NCBI GenBank assembly: GCA_900545215.1 | Contig: UQXW01000003.1 | Location: 26,873-90,872, forward strand | Origin: an uncultured Bacteroidota bacterium | GTDB taxonomy: Bacteria; Bacteroidota; Bacteroidia; Bacteroidales; P3 | Direction: 5' to 3' | DNA length: 64,000 nt | Shown: positions 1-8,120 of the stretch, piece by piece | How the letters are laid out: every line of letters starts with the position of its first letter | How positions within the stretch are numbered: the first letter of the stretch is position 1 | The notes under the pieces: generated by a model | Seen by the model: only the letters and a program-made list of their open reading frames with translations | Database searches by the model: none | Told to the model about the DNA's origin: nothing | Made by a program: the position numbers and the translations under genes

Positions 1-1
1 C

Positions 2-718
2 CGTCGATTGGAAGTGTTTGAACACTTCTTCGTTCAGAACGAACAGACATCGGAACTTCTCGAGTCGGCAGGCTACAAAAACGTAAGTATCAGCGGAGAT
101 ACCAGATTCGACAGAGTGGCACAGATTGCGAAGAATGCCAAACGATTTCCGCAGGTTGAGGAATTCTGCTCTTCGGGAGAAAAAATCCTTTTGGCAGGAA
201 GCAGCTGGGAAGAGGACGAAAACATCATCGCACGCCTGCCGAAAGACATCGGATTGAAGTATATAATAGCCCCTCATGTCGTTTCGGAGGTACATATCAA
301 AGCTCTGCTGAATTTATTCCCCGAGGCGGTGCTGTATTCCGAGGCAGGTAATCATGATTTGAGCAAAAAGAAAGTCCTCATCATAGATTGCATAGGCATT
401 CTTTCGAGTTTGTACGGTTATTGCGACATTGCATACATAGGAGGCGGTTTCGGAGCAGGCATACATAATACATTGGAAGCAGCAACTTTCGGAAAGCCCG
501 TTTGTTTCGGTACTAATTACAAACATTTTCAGGAAGCAGTGGATTTGGTGGAAAGAAAAGCGGCTTTTTGCATAAGGAATACGGAAGAATTGACCCGTGT
601 CTTGGAACGTTTATGCAATGACATACCATTCTATGACCAATCCGCAGGAGCAGCTCTCGATTATACGAGAGAGAAAGCGGGAGCCTGCAAAATAATTCTT
701 GATTACCTGAAAGCTTAA
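2..718 (+). CDS. waaA: 3-deoxy-D-manno-octulosonic acid (Kdo) transferase, C-terminal part
   Basis: The reading frame is open from the window edge, so the true start lies upstream; about 238 residues are visible, roughly the C-terminal half of a family that is usually near 400-430 residues. The visible part is the second GT-B Rossmann domain of WaaA/KdtA: FFVQNEQ near the left edge, then SGDTRFDR, LAGSSW, IAPH, YIGGGFGAGIHNTLEAA and GKPVCFGTNYKHFQEA, which are the conserved nucleotide-sugar-binding signatures of the family. The enzyme adds Kdo from CMP-Kdo to the lipid A precursor at the inner membrane, an early step of lipopolysaccharide core assembly. It ends 13 bases before tamL, so both envelope genes are probably co-transcribed. 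The assignment is firm; only the N-terminus is missing. Confidence 0.93.
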   Translation, partial: RRLEVFEHFFVQNEQTSELLESAGYKNVSISGDTRFDRVAQIAKNAKRFPQVEEFCSSGEKILLAGSSWEEDENIIARLPKDIGLKYIIAPHVVSEVHIKALLNLFPEAVLYSEAGNHDLSKKKVLIIDCIGILSSLYGYCDIAYIGGGFGAGIHNTLEAATFGKPVCFGTNYKHFQEAVDLVERKAAFCIRNTEELTRVLERLCNDIPFYDQSAGAALDYTREKAGACKIILDYLKA

Positions 719-731
719 CCATATTCCGAAT

Positions 732-3119
732 ATGCGAAACGTCAAATACACTTTTCTCTTACTCATAATCGGCACGCTTTTCTTTGCCTGCAGTCCGACA
801 AAGCACATAAGCAGGAACGGATACATACTTTCCAAGAACAAAATCGAGTGTAACAGCAAATTGGTCAGTTCATCGGATTTGAAAAACCTGATAAAGCAAG
901 ATCCGAACGGGACATTCCTCGGCGTTAAATGGGGCATGTATTTCTATTCTTTGAGCGAAAGAGGAGAGGATTCCACGGTTAATTTTATTTCACGCAACGT
1001 TTTCCGCAGGTTAGGCTCGCAGCCTATCGAATTGAATGAGAGACTGATCGGAGAAACCGAAGAAGAGATGAGAAAGTTCTTGAAAAGCAAGGGCGTTTTC
1101 CAAGCAGGTGTGACGCATACACTTGCTCCCGTCAGGCGTATGTGGGTTCCGTGGACTTCGTATAAGCGTAGGAAGAAAGTGGTATATAATATAGATGTGC
1201 CGGCACGCTACAAGATTAACGAGATAGCATTGTCTGTCAACGACAGTGTGTTGAAACAGAAAATCGAGAAAGTGTATCCCGGAACCGTAATAACTCCCGG
1301 AAGTTATTATGATGAAGACAAGCTCGGACAAATCCGCTCGACGATAACGAGCAACCTCAGAGAAAGCGGATATTACGCCTTTAATGAGAAATACATCCGC
1401 TTTGAAGTCGATACGAATTTGAACACCAACAGTCTGAACCTTACACTCGTGGTCTCCAATCCCGAAAATATGGGCAAGCATAAGCCGTATAAGATTCGTA
1501 ACATATATGTTTATCCGGATTATTCTTCGGCTTCCTCTTCGGAACGTCCGCAAATAACGGATACAAATGAAGTTATGCACAAACCTCACAAGACAGCCAA
1601 ATTGTCCCGTTTCGAATTCATTCGTACGGGTCATCAATCCATAAAGGACAAACCCATAATGCGAAGCATACTTTTCCAAAACGGAGACATGTTTTCGCCG
1701 ACCATGGCAAGGAATACCCGTAACGCTCTTTCACAATTACAAAATTTCAAATATATAGACATATCTTTCTTCCCTCAAAGCAACAATGCAGCAGACACAT
1801 TGCCCTTGGATTGTCTTATAAGACTGTCAATGTCTCAGCCGATCAAGCTGACAACTTCCTTTGAAATGAATTTCTCTGCCACGAACAACAGTATAAACCT
1901 GCAACAAAGCTCGAGTCTCGGTTCGGAAATAAACATAGGATTTTCCCATAGCAACCTGCTTAAAGGAGCGGAGATTTTGTCCGCCAATATCAAGACGGCG
2001 GCAGAGGTTCGCAGCGATATATTCTCGTCGAGCAAGGGAGAAAACCTTTGGAATTGGTTCAATGCTTTCGAGTTGGGCTTTGATGTGGGAATAGAATTGC
2101 CGCGTTTCCTTGCTCCTTTTTCGACACGTCTTTATTCCATGAGATTTCGTCCGCATACTTCCATAAAACTCGCCTATAATACACAGAGACGCACATATTA
2201 TAATCGTAAAATATCCACCATAAACTATGAATACTCTTGGCAAAGCAGTCCTGCAAACAGTTTTTCTTTCAGTCCGGTTGAGGTGAATTACGTGGATATG
2301 GAGATAACAGACGACAGCTATGCCGCCCTTATTGCGAAACTCGACAAGCGAATACAGTATCAGATGTCCGACCATTTGGTTATGGACACGAGATTCGGTT
2401 TCGTTCACAACGGACAGGCGACATCCAAAACCAAAGACTTCAATTACATTCGTACAAACGTGGAGGCTTCCGGTAACCTCCTCTATCTGATAAGCAAGTT
2501 ATCGAAACAATCGAAAAACTCGCAAGGACAATACGAAATGTTCGGCATTCCTTATTCCCAATATCTGAGAGGCGACTTGGATTTTGTGCATTATCATACG
2601 CTTAAAAAGAAAACCAAGTTCGTGAGCAGGTTCTTTGCCGGCATAGGCTGGTATTATGGCAATGCAACGAGTCTCCCTTATGAGAAGAGTTTCTTTGCGG
2701 GTGGAGCGAACAACATAAGAGCATGGCAACTACGGGAGTTGGGACCCGGAAGCAGCGCTTCGACAAACGAATACGATAAAACACAAACCGGAGACCTTAC
2801 ATTCGGTATCAATTTGGAGTATAGGTTTCCGTTATTCAGCGTATTCGAGGGTGCAGCCTTCTTGGACGCCGGCAATATATGGACATGGAAAGGCGAAGAA
2901 ATCGTTCGAGGTAGCGAATTCGACATAAAACGGTTCTATAAAGAGATAGCCGTCGGAGTAGGCTTGGGATTGAGAATAAACATACAGTTCCTGATTTTGC
3001 GATTTGACCTTGCCGCCAAAATGTATGACCCTGCACGTCCCGAGAAAGACAGATTTGTCATTCAGGATACCAAGTTCAAGGACCTTCAACTGCAGATCGG
3101 TATAGGCTATCCGTTCTGA
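732..3119 (+). CDS. tamL: TamL-type outer membrane assembly lipoprotein (BamA/TamA, Omp85 superfamily)
   Basis: The 795-residue product starts with a lipoprotein signal peptide (hydrophobic stretch, lipobox FFAC with Cys20). The middle, about residues 150-330, looks like POTRA domains. The C-terminal half, about 370-795, is a 16-strand-type beta barrel with the Omp85 hallmarks: a GGANNIRAW motif near residue 655, followed by LEYRFPLF, FLDAGNIW and a closing strand that ends in aromatic F (GIGYPF). A lipid-anchored TamA homologue is the known Bacteroidota variant TamL, thought to work with TamB in outer membrane protein or lipid transport. tamB is not in this window. The gene lies 13 bases behind waaA. 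The start ATG at 732 fits the signal peptide; no clear Shine-Dalgarno sequence is seen, which is usual in this phylum. Assignment to TamL rather than BamA rests on the lipobox and length. Confidence 0.85.
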   Translation: MRNVKYTFLLLIIGTLFFACSPTKHISRNGYILSKNKIECNSKLVSSSDLKNLIKQDPNGTFLGVKWGMYFYSLSERGEDSTVNFISRNVFRRLGSQPIELNERLIGETEEEMRKFLKSKGVFQAGVTHTLAPVRRMWVPWTSYKRRKKVVYNIDVPARYKINEIALSVNDSVLKQKIEKVYPGTVITPGSYYDEDKLGQIRSTITSNLRESGYYAFNEKYIRFEVDTNLNTNSLNLTLVVSNPENMGKHKPYKIRNIYVYPDYSSASSSERPQITDTNEVMHKPHKTAKLSRFEFIRTGHQSIKDKPIMRSILFQNGDMFSPTMARNTRNALSQLQNFKYIDISFFPQSNNAADTLPLDCLIRLSMSQPIKLTTSFEMNFSATNNSINLQQSSSLGSEINIGFSHSNLLKGAEILSANIKTAAEVRSDIFSSSKGENLWNWFNAFELGFDVGIELPRFLAPFSTRLYSMRFRPHTSIKLAYNTQRRTYYNRKISTINYEYSWQSSPANSFSFSPVEVNYVDMEITDDSYAALIAKLDKRIQYQMSDHLVMDTRFGFVHNGQATSKTKDFNYIRTNVEASGNLLYLISKLSKQSKNSQGQYEMFGIPYSQYLRGDLDFVHYHTLKKKTKFVSRFFAGIGWYYGNATSLPYEKSFFAGGANNIRAWQLRELGPGSSASTNEYDKTQTGDLTFGINLEYRFPLFSVFEGAAFLDAGNIWTWKGEEIVRGSEFDIKRFYKEIAVGVGLGLRINIQFLILRFDLAAKMYDPARPEKDRFVIQDTKFKDLQLQIGIGYPF

Positions 3120-3151
3120 TAAAACAGCGAAATCGGAGTTTTGACAAATCA

Positions 3152-3192
3152 AAGCACATCAAAGTCCCGACAAATGTCGGTTTGCTTTATCA
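3152..3192 (+). terminator. Weak terminator-like hairpin after tamL
   Basis: An outer AAAGCA/TGCTTT pair encloses a CCGACAAATGTCGG hairpin, with a T-rich tail after it. The position just after tamL suggests transcription termination, but the stem is short and interrupted. Confidence 0.4.
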
Positions 3193-3272
3193 TGTCGCAT
3201 TTCGGTCGGGTGCAAATCACAATGCAGTCAAGCCGGGAGAAAATCGAATTTTTTGAGAAAGAGAAAAAGAAA

Positions 3273-3302
3273 AGAGAAACCCCGATTTGTTGAAGTTTCT
3301 CT
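3273..3302 (-). terminator. Intrinsic terminator of tRNA-Met
   Basis: Read on the minus strand, AGAGAAAC pairs with GTTTCTCT (8 bp, 14-nt loop) and is followed by TTTCTTTTT. It lies directly downstream of the tRNA 3' end. Confidence 0.7.
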
Positions 3303-3307
3303 TGATG

Positions 3308-3381
3308 TAGCGGGAACGAGAGTTGAACTCGTGACCTCCGGGTTATGAATCCGACGCTCTAACCAACTGAGCTATCCCGCC
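3308..3381 (-). tRNA. tRNA-Met (anticodon CAT), probably elongator
   Basis: A 74-nt cloverleaf is visible on the minus strand. The acceptor stem GGCGGGA pairs with TCCCGCT (first pair G-U), the discriminator is A at 3308, the D arm is AGCTCAGTTGGTTAGAGC, the anticodon loop is TTCATAA and the T arm holds GTTCAAC. CCA is not encoded. The CAT anticodon allows elongator Met, initiator Met or lysidine-modified Ile2. The initiator is unlikely because the first acceptor pair is formed and the three G:C pairs of the initiator anticodon stem are not complete. Elongator Met is preferred over Ile2 by overall resemblance, not by a decisive base. Confidence 0.93.
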
Positions 3382-3392
3382 GTTTGAGGTTG

Positions 3393-3423
3393 CAAAATTA
3401 CAATATTTTTTCTTGCGAGCAAA
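3393..3423 (-). promoter_or_regulatory. Bacteroidota-type promoter of tRNA-Met
   Basis: On the minus strand a -33 TTTG (3420-3423) and a -7 TAATTTTG (3393-3400) are separated by 19 nt, matching the TTTG-N19-21-TAnnTTTG consensus. It overlaps the 3' end of the uvrA unit. Confidence 0.75.
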
Positions 3424-3427
3424 ATTA

Positions 3428-6265
3428 TCAAGGCTTTTTTTGCTCCTTGTGCCTATTTTGCTGCGTAAAACGTTGTGTTATAATTCGCTTTTCAAGTAAC
3501 GACCGAGCCAGTTCTTCGGGAGTACCGCATTCAACTATGTTTCCGCCTGCCTTTCCGCCCTTATTACCCATGTCGATGAGGTAATCCGCCACCTTTATCA
3601 CATCAAGATTGTGTTCTATCACAAGCATGCTGTTGCCTTTATCGACCAACTTTTGCAGAACCTCCAATAGAACTCTTATATCTTCGAAATGAAGTCCCGT
3701 TGTCGGCTCGTCGAGTATGTATAAGGTCTTTCCCGTATCTTTTTTGCCCAATTCGGCAGCGAGTTTTATTCTTTGGCACTCACCTCCTGAAAGAGTGGTC
3801 GAGGGTTGTCCCAAAGTAAGGTAACCCAATCCCACTTCGGTAACCATGGATAGCTGACGTTTGATGCCGGGATAGTTCTCGAAGAAAACGACTGCCTCTG
3901 AAAAACTCATGTTCAGCACATCGCTTATATTCTTCCCTTTGTACCGTACTTCCAAAGTCTCTCTGTTGTATCGCTTTCCCCCACACTCCTGACAAGTAAC
4001 GTAAACGTCCGGAAGGAAATTCATTTCTATCGTTTTCACACCGGCACCCTGACATTCCTCGCACCGACCGCCTTTGACATTGAAGGAAAAACGTCCTGCC
4101 TGATAGTTCCTTATTCTCGCAGTCGGAAGACATGCGTACAGCCTTCTTATATCGTCGAACACGCCTATGAATGTTGCGGGATTGCTTCTCGGTGTCTTGC
4201 CGATAGGAGACTGGTCTATCTCTATCACCTTGTCGATATTCTCCACCCCTTTGATGCTTTCGTATGGGAGAATGGGTTTCTCGCTTCGGTAAAACAACTT
4301 GCTCAAAATAGGATGCAAGGTATCGTTAATCAAAGATGACTTTCCACTTCCGGAAACACCTGTAACGCATACGAAAAGCCCCAATGGCAGGTGCAAATTC
4401 ACATTCTTCAAATTATTTCCGCAAGCTCCCGACAGGTCTATCGCCTTGCCGTTGCCTTTTCTTCTGACTTTCGGAACTTCTATCTTCTTTTCACCACGCA
4501 GATACAGGCAGGTAAGAGAGTTTTGCTTCAAAATCTCTTTCGGAGTTCCTATTGCCGTCAGCCGACCTCCGTTCACGCCGGCACCCGGTCCTATATCCAC
4601 TATGAAATCCGATGCCAACATCATATCCTTATCATGTTCCACAACGATGACAGTGTTTCCCATGTCTCTCAACTTTTGCAGCGACTTAATCAATCGCACA
4701 TTATCCGATTGATGCAAGCCTATGCTCGGCTCATCGAGGATATACATCACGTTGACCAACTTGCTCCCTATCTGCGTAGCAAGCCTTATTCTTTGACTTT
4801 CTCCACCTGATAGAGTGCGTGAGCTTCTGTTGAGGCTCAAATACCCCAAGCCCACGTCCAGAAGGAAGTTTATCTTTGTGTTTATCTCTCTCAAAATCTC
4901 GGAAGCAATACTTCGTTGCCTTTCGTTCAGCTTTTGCTCTATTTCCAAGCACCATTGCGAAAGCTCCGTCAAGTCCATATTGGCAAGTTCCGCAATGTTT
5001 TTCTCTCCGATTTTGAAGCAAAGACTCTCTTTCTTCAATCTGTCGCCGTTGCAATGAGGACACACCTTTTTCGTTATGAAACCTGCCGCCCATTTTTGCA
5101 GAGATGCCGGAAGGTTCGCATCATTGAATTGGGTCGAAATGAAATTTACCACACCTTGAAAACCGTCCGTCGGAATAATTCCCTCATCTTCCGATATGCC
5201 GTATAACAAAGCATTCATCGCCTCTTGCGAATAATCTTTCAAAGGGGTTTCCAAATCGAAACCGTACCTCTTTCCGACTTGCACAACCTGCTTGACGAAC
5301 CAACTGCCCGCATTTGGCTTCCCTATCGGAGCGAGACCGCCTCGGGCAATGCTCTTGCTCTTATCCGGAATTATTTTGTCGATGTCCACTTGCGACACCT
5401 CTCCCAAGCCGTTGCAAAACGGACAAGCCCCGTATGGCGAATTGAATGAAAAGGTATTCGGTTCGGGTTCAGGATAAGCAATTCCTGTTGTCGGACACAT
5501 AAGGTTCTTTGAGAAAAACCTTATTTTGCCGTTCTCGTCCTCGATCATAAGGCTGTTCTTGCCATGTTTGAAAGCAACTTCCACCGACTTCTTCAACCTC
5601 TCCCTCTTTCCCTCGCTATCGATCTTCAACTTATCCACCACAATCTCTATATCATGAACCTTATAACGGTCGACCCTCATACCGCTCACTATATTCATGA
5701 TTTCGCCATCTACCCTCACTTTGAGAAATCCCTTCTTCGCAATCGTTTCGAACAACTCTCTGTAATGTCCCTTCCTGCCTTTCACCACCGGAGCAAGAAT
5801 AACGATATATTCCCCGTTATAAGACTGCTCCATCTCCTCCAAAATCTGTTTTTCCGTGTACTTCACCATCTTTTCCCCCGTATTCACGGAATAAGCCTCT
5901 GCCACTCTGGCATACAGAAGTCTCAAAAGGTCATATATCTCCGTCGTTGTACCGACGGTCGAACGAGGATTTTTATTCGTGGTTTTTTGTTCTATCGAGA
6001 TTACGGGAGACAAGCCGCTTATCTTATCCACATCGGGTTTGCTCATATTCCCCATAAAATTTCTTATGTAGGAAGAAAACGTCTCCAAGTAACGCCTCTG
6101 ACCCTCCGCATATATGGTGTCGAAAGCCAAAGAACTCTTACCGCTGCCGCTTAACCCTGTAATGGTAATCAGACTGTTGCGAGGCATCGAGAGGGAAATG
6201 TTTTGCAGATTGTGCGTCCTTGCACCAAGTATTTCGAGTTTATCCTCAGACATATATTCGCTCAT
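3428..6265 (-). CDS. uvrA: UvrABC excision nuclease subunit A
   Basis: A 945-residue UvrA, the DNA-damage recognition ATPase of nucleotide excision repair; it acts in the cytoplasm as a dimer with UvrB. Two ABC ATPase halves are complete: Walker A GLSGSGKSS at residues 37-45 and GVSGSGKSS in the second half, with two LSGGE signature motifs, each followed by an ILDEP Walker B. Zinc-binding CxxC pairs are present (CPFCNG, CPHCNG, CEECQG with CQECGG). The start at 6265 (MSEYMSED) was chosen because it gives the usual family length; the frame stays open to 6601 but would then run into the control region and coding start of the divergent lipoprotein gene. An alternative Met lies at 6253. The gene ends eight bases from the tRNA-Met -33 box, so read-through into the tRNA is possible. 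C-terminal residues after the second ATPase domain are basic (KEQKKP). Confidence 0.97.
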   Translation of the reverse strand: MSEYMSEDKLEILGARTHNLQNISLSMPRNSLITITGLSGSGKSSLAFDTIYAEGQRRYLETFSSYIRNFMGNMSKPDVDKISGLSPVISIEQKTTNKNPRSTVGTTTEIYDLLRLLYARVAEAYSVNTGEKMVKYTEKQILEEMEQSYNGEYIVILAPVVKGRKGHYRELFETIAKKGFLKVRVDGEIMNIVSGMRVDRYKVHDIEIVVDKLKIDSEGKRERLKKSVEVAFKHGKNSLMIEDENGKIRFFSKNLMCPTTGIAYPEPEPNTFSFNSPYGACPFCNGLGEVSQVDIDKIIPDKSKSIARGGLAPIGKPNAGSWFVKQVVQVGKRYGFDLETPLKDYSQEAMNALLYGISEDEGIIPTDGFQGVVNFISTQFNDANLPASLQKWAAGFITKKVCPHCNGDRLKKESLCFKIGEKNIAELANMDLTELSQWCLEIEQKLNERQRSIASEILREINTKINFLLDVGLGYLSLNRSSRTLSGGESQRIRLATQIGSKLVNVMYILDEPSIGLHQSDNVRLIKSLQKLRDMGNTVIVVEHDKDMMLASDFIVDIGPGAGVNGGRLTAIGTPKEILKQNSLTCLYLRGEKKIEVPKVRRKGNGKAIDLSGACGNNLKNVNLHLPLGLFVCVTGVSGSGKSSLINDTLHPILSKLFYRSEKPILPYESIKGVENIDKVIEIDQSPIGKTPRSNPATFIGVFDDIRRLYACLPTARIRNYQAGRFSFNVKGGRCEECQGAGVKTIEMNFLPDVYVTCQECGGKRYNRETLEVRYKGKNISDVLNMSFSEAVVFFENYPGIKRQLSMVTEVGLGYLTLGQPSTTLSGGECQRIKLAAELGKKDTGKTLYILDEPTTGLHFEDIRVLLEVLQKLVDKGNSMLVIEHNLDVIKVADYLIDMGNKGGKAGGNIVECGTPEELARSLLEKRIITQRFTQQNRHKEQKKP

Positions 6266-6335
6266 TTTTCGATTGCAATTATACGATATTTTCCATTGCC
6301 GAAAGGCACATTTCGCAGCAAAAGAACAATAATTC

Positions 6336-6366
6336 TTTGCAGATTGTTGTTTTTGTACTACCTTTG
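6336..6366 (+). promoter_or_regulatory. Promoter of the coiled-coil lipoprotein gene
   Basis: TTTG at 6336-6339, 19 nt, then TACCTTTG at 6359-6366: a full match to the Bacteroidota housekeeping consensus, 41 bases before the ATG at 6408. Confidence 0.8.
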
Positions 6367-6407
6367 CGAAGTTAATAATTTTGATTTTGAACAATAACAG
6401 AGAACTT

Positions 6408-7271
6408 ATGAAGAGAAAATTGATTACCGCAGGCTTTATATGCCTTGCAGCCTTGACGGCTTGTAACAAAGATTTGTCCAAAGAAAGAGAAAAGCAGTTG
6501 CAGGACTCCTTTGCAGCGGTTATGTCCAACAAAGACGCTGAAATGGAAACGCTTTTCCAACAGTTGAACGAAATAGACGCAAGTCTGGGCGAGATAACCA
6601 AAACCTACTCCGATGTTGCACAAGCGGCAAACACCTCGGGCGAAGTAAGCAAAGACGCAGCTTCGAGTATAAGAACCAAAATCGCCACCATAAACGACAT
6701 ACTCGCAAAAGACAAGGAAAAACTCGCCGCAGTACATTCCAGAGTAAGTAAATTGCAGAAACAAAACAAACAACTGCAAACCTTTGTCGAGAACTTGGAA
6801 CAACGAATAAAAGAGCAGGAAAGCCAAATCCAAACCTTGACGGCGGAATTGGAAAAGAAAAACGTGAAAATCGATGAATTGACCAAGAATGTCGAGAATT
6901 TGGAGAACGCCTCGAAGAAGAAAGACAAACAGATAATGCAGATAGAAGACGAGAAGTACACAGCATACTTTACCATCGGCACAAAGAAAGAACTTAGAAC
7001 CAAGAATGTAATCGACAGAAAAGGAGGTTTCATCGGTTTCGGTAAAACAAACGTCCTATCGAACAACGCCGACTTCGCCGCATTCACGAAGATAGATACA
7101 AGAAACACACAGGAGATACCGTTGACGGGAAAGAGAATAAAACTCGTAACCTCTCACCCGACATCTTCCTACTCCTTGGAAGGCGACCCGTCGAGACCAA
7201 GTTCCATAAGGATAACAAATCCGGATTTATTCTGGAAAGCAAGCAAATGCTTGGTCATCATGGTCGATTAG
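6408..7271 (+). CDS. Coiled-coil lipoprotein of unknown function
   Basis: 287 residues. A lipoprotein signal peptide (MKRK, hydrophobic core, lipobox LTAC with Cys19) directs it to the envelope. Residues about 25-190 are rich in Lys, Glu, Gln and Leu with heptad spacing and are predicted to form a long coiled coil (three stretches separated by short breaks). The C-terminal ~95 residues are a compact non-coiled region that begins with YTAYFTIGTKKEL and contains GFIGFGKTNVL. I do not recognise a named family with certainty; similar lipid-anchored coiled-coil proteins are common in Bacteroidales. The start was moved from an upstream TTG (6381) to the ATG at 6408, which gives a proper signal peptide. 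It stands alone between its own promoter and a strong terminator and is divergent from uvrA. Confidence 0.85.
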   Translation: MKRKLITAGFICLAALTACNKDLSKEREKQLQDSFAAVMSNKDAEMETLFQQLNEIDASLGEITKTYSDVAQAANTSGEVSKDAASSIRTKIATINDILAKDKEKLAAVHSRVSKLQKQNKQLQTFVENLEQRIKEQESQIQTLTAELEKKNVKIDELTKNVENLENASKKKDKQIMQIEDEKYTAYFTIGTKKELRTKNVIDRKGGFIGFGKTNVLSNNADFAAFTKIDTRNTQEIPLTGKRIKLVTSHPTSSYSLEGDPSRPSSIRITNPDLFWKASKCLVIMVD

Positions 7272-7293
7272 CACTAAGGAAATACAACTCATG

Positions 7294-7334
7294 GCGGTGG
7301 TTCGATGAAACAAGATCGAACCACCGCTTTTTCT
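7294..7334 (+). terminator. Strong intrinsic terminator after the lipoprotein gene
   Basis: A 13-bp perfect stem (GCGGTGGTTCGAT at 7294-7306 with ATCGAACCACCGC at 7315-7327), 8-nt loop, followed by a T-rich tail. Confidence 0.93.
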
Positions 7335-7785
7335 TTTCCCGTAAGTCCCGCGTGAAAACGTGCTTGTTCAAAATCACAGTCAAGTCATACGAAAAGAAAA
7401 CGCCGAAAGGATAAATTCAACCGCCGATTGAGTAAATTCTTTCGGCGTTTCATTTTTGCGAAACGGCATACTGTTTCGGTGAAACAGATACTTGGTGTCG
7501 TTGTCTCTGTAATACGAGAAGTTTTTTGTACCAATCAACCCATCTCATAATAGTCGGACAAGAGAAAAACGAATAGTTCGAGGAGCGGAAAAACGGCTCG
7601 AAACGTTAAAAGTGCAATCGTGAAAGAAAATTTATTTTCATATCTCCGCAGACCATGGGAAGAAAAGTATAGAAGCATACATAATCATTTGAACCTTAAA
7701 AATTACCCCCCGAAAAACAATAAGCAAAAATACATAAATGTTTTTCGTGATTAAACCATCGACTTAACATTTGGCAAATGAGGTG
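7335..7785. other. Gene-free stretch with palindromic sequences
   Basis: No convincing coding frame is seen. The stretch contains the palindromic element described separately (7401-7447) and a short perfect hairpin, CTGTTTC-GGT-GAAACAG, at about 7469-7485. The remainder, to the promoter near 7786, is AT-rich without a pattern I can name. Confidence 0.6.
7401..7447. repeat. Palindromic intergenic element, copy 1
   Basis: Outer arms CGCCGAAAG (7401-7409) and CTTTCGGCG (7439-7447) are perfectly complementary. A second internal CGCCGATTGA (7422-7431) can also pair with the same 3' arm, so two hairpins compete. A close copy with the same layout is at 43870-43917. The CGGCGTTTC end could act as a weak terminator. 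Confidence 0.8.
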
Positions 7786-7818
7786 TTTATCGTATTCATA
7801 TTTTCTTTTGTACCTTTG
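7786..7818 (+). promoter_or_regulatory. Probable promoter of the small-protein/T9SS-protein operon
   Basis: A perfect -7 box TACCTTTG at 7811-7818, with a TTTA in the -33 position at 7786-7789 (21-nt spacing) in place of the usual TTTG. It lies about 73 bases before the ATG at 7892. Confidence 0.6.
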
Positions 7819-7891
7819 CAAACTATTAAAAGAGGAAATAAAATAGTGTACATTGTACAGAATGAAATGTCGAACATAAAAATATAAGATT

Positions 7892-8116
7892 ATGAGGAAA
7901 TCAATTTGCACGATAGTGCTATTCGTATGTCTTTCACCAATGCTGAAAGCCGACCCGCCTTTGCCGGCAACACCATCAACAGCGATTGCCGACCAAAGCA
8001 ATCATGGCATACAAACACAGAATAACCCTATTGCACCAGCAACATTATTGTTATTGGGCTTGGTAGGCAGTTTTGCCGGAGTGAAAATTTACAAAAGCAA
8101 CAAAAAGGAGGAGTAA
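7892..8116 (+). CDS. Small exported protein with a C-terminal sorting-type tail (PID-CTERM-like)
   Basis: 74 residues with three parts: an N-terminal signal peptide ending near LKADPP, a short Pro/Gln/Asn-rich linker, and a C-terminal tail made of the motif NPIAP, a hydrophobic segment (about residues 49-66) and the basic end KIYKSNKKEE. A Pro-Ile motif followed by one transmembrane helix and a basic cluster is the layout of exosortase-type or PID-CTERM sorting tails known in Bacteroidota; the match here (PIAP instead of PID) is by eye and is an inference. The gene ends four bases before the next one, with a GGAGGAG ribosome-binding site between them, so the two are co-transcribed. Function unknown; a link to surface anchoring or export of its neighbour is possible. 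Confidence 0.7.
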   Translation: MRKSICTIVLFVCLSPMLKADPPLPATPSTAIADQSNHGIQTQNNPIAPATLLLLGLVGSFAGVKIYKSNKKEE

Positions 8117-8120
8117 GAGT

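Noticed and set aside
3308..3381. Initiator tRNA-fMet
   Set aside because: The first acceptor pair is formed (G-U) and the third of the three G:C pairs in the anticodon stem is replaced by A opposite C, unlike initiator tRNAs.
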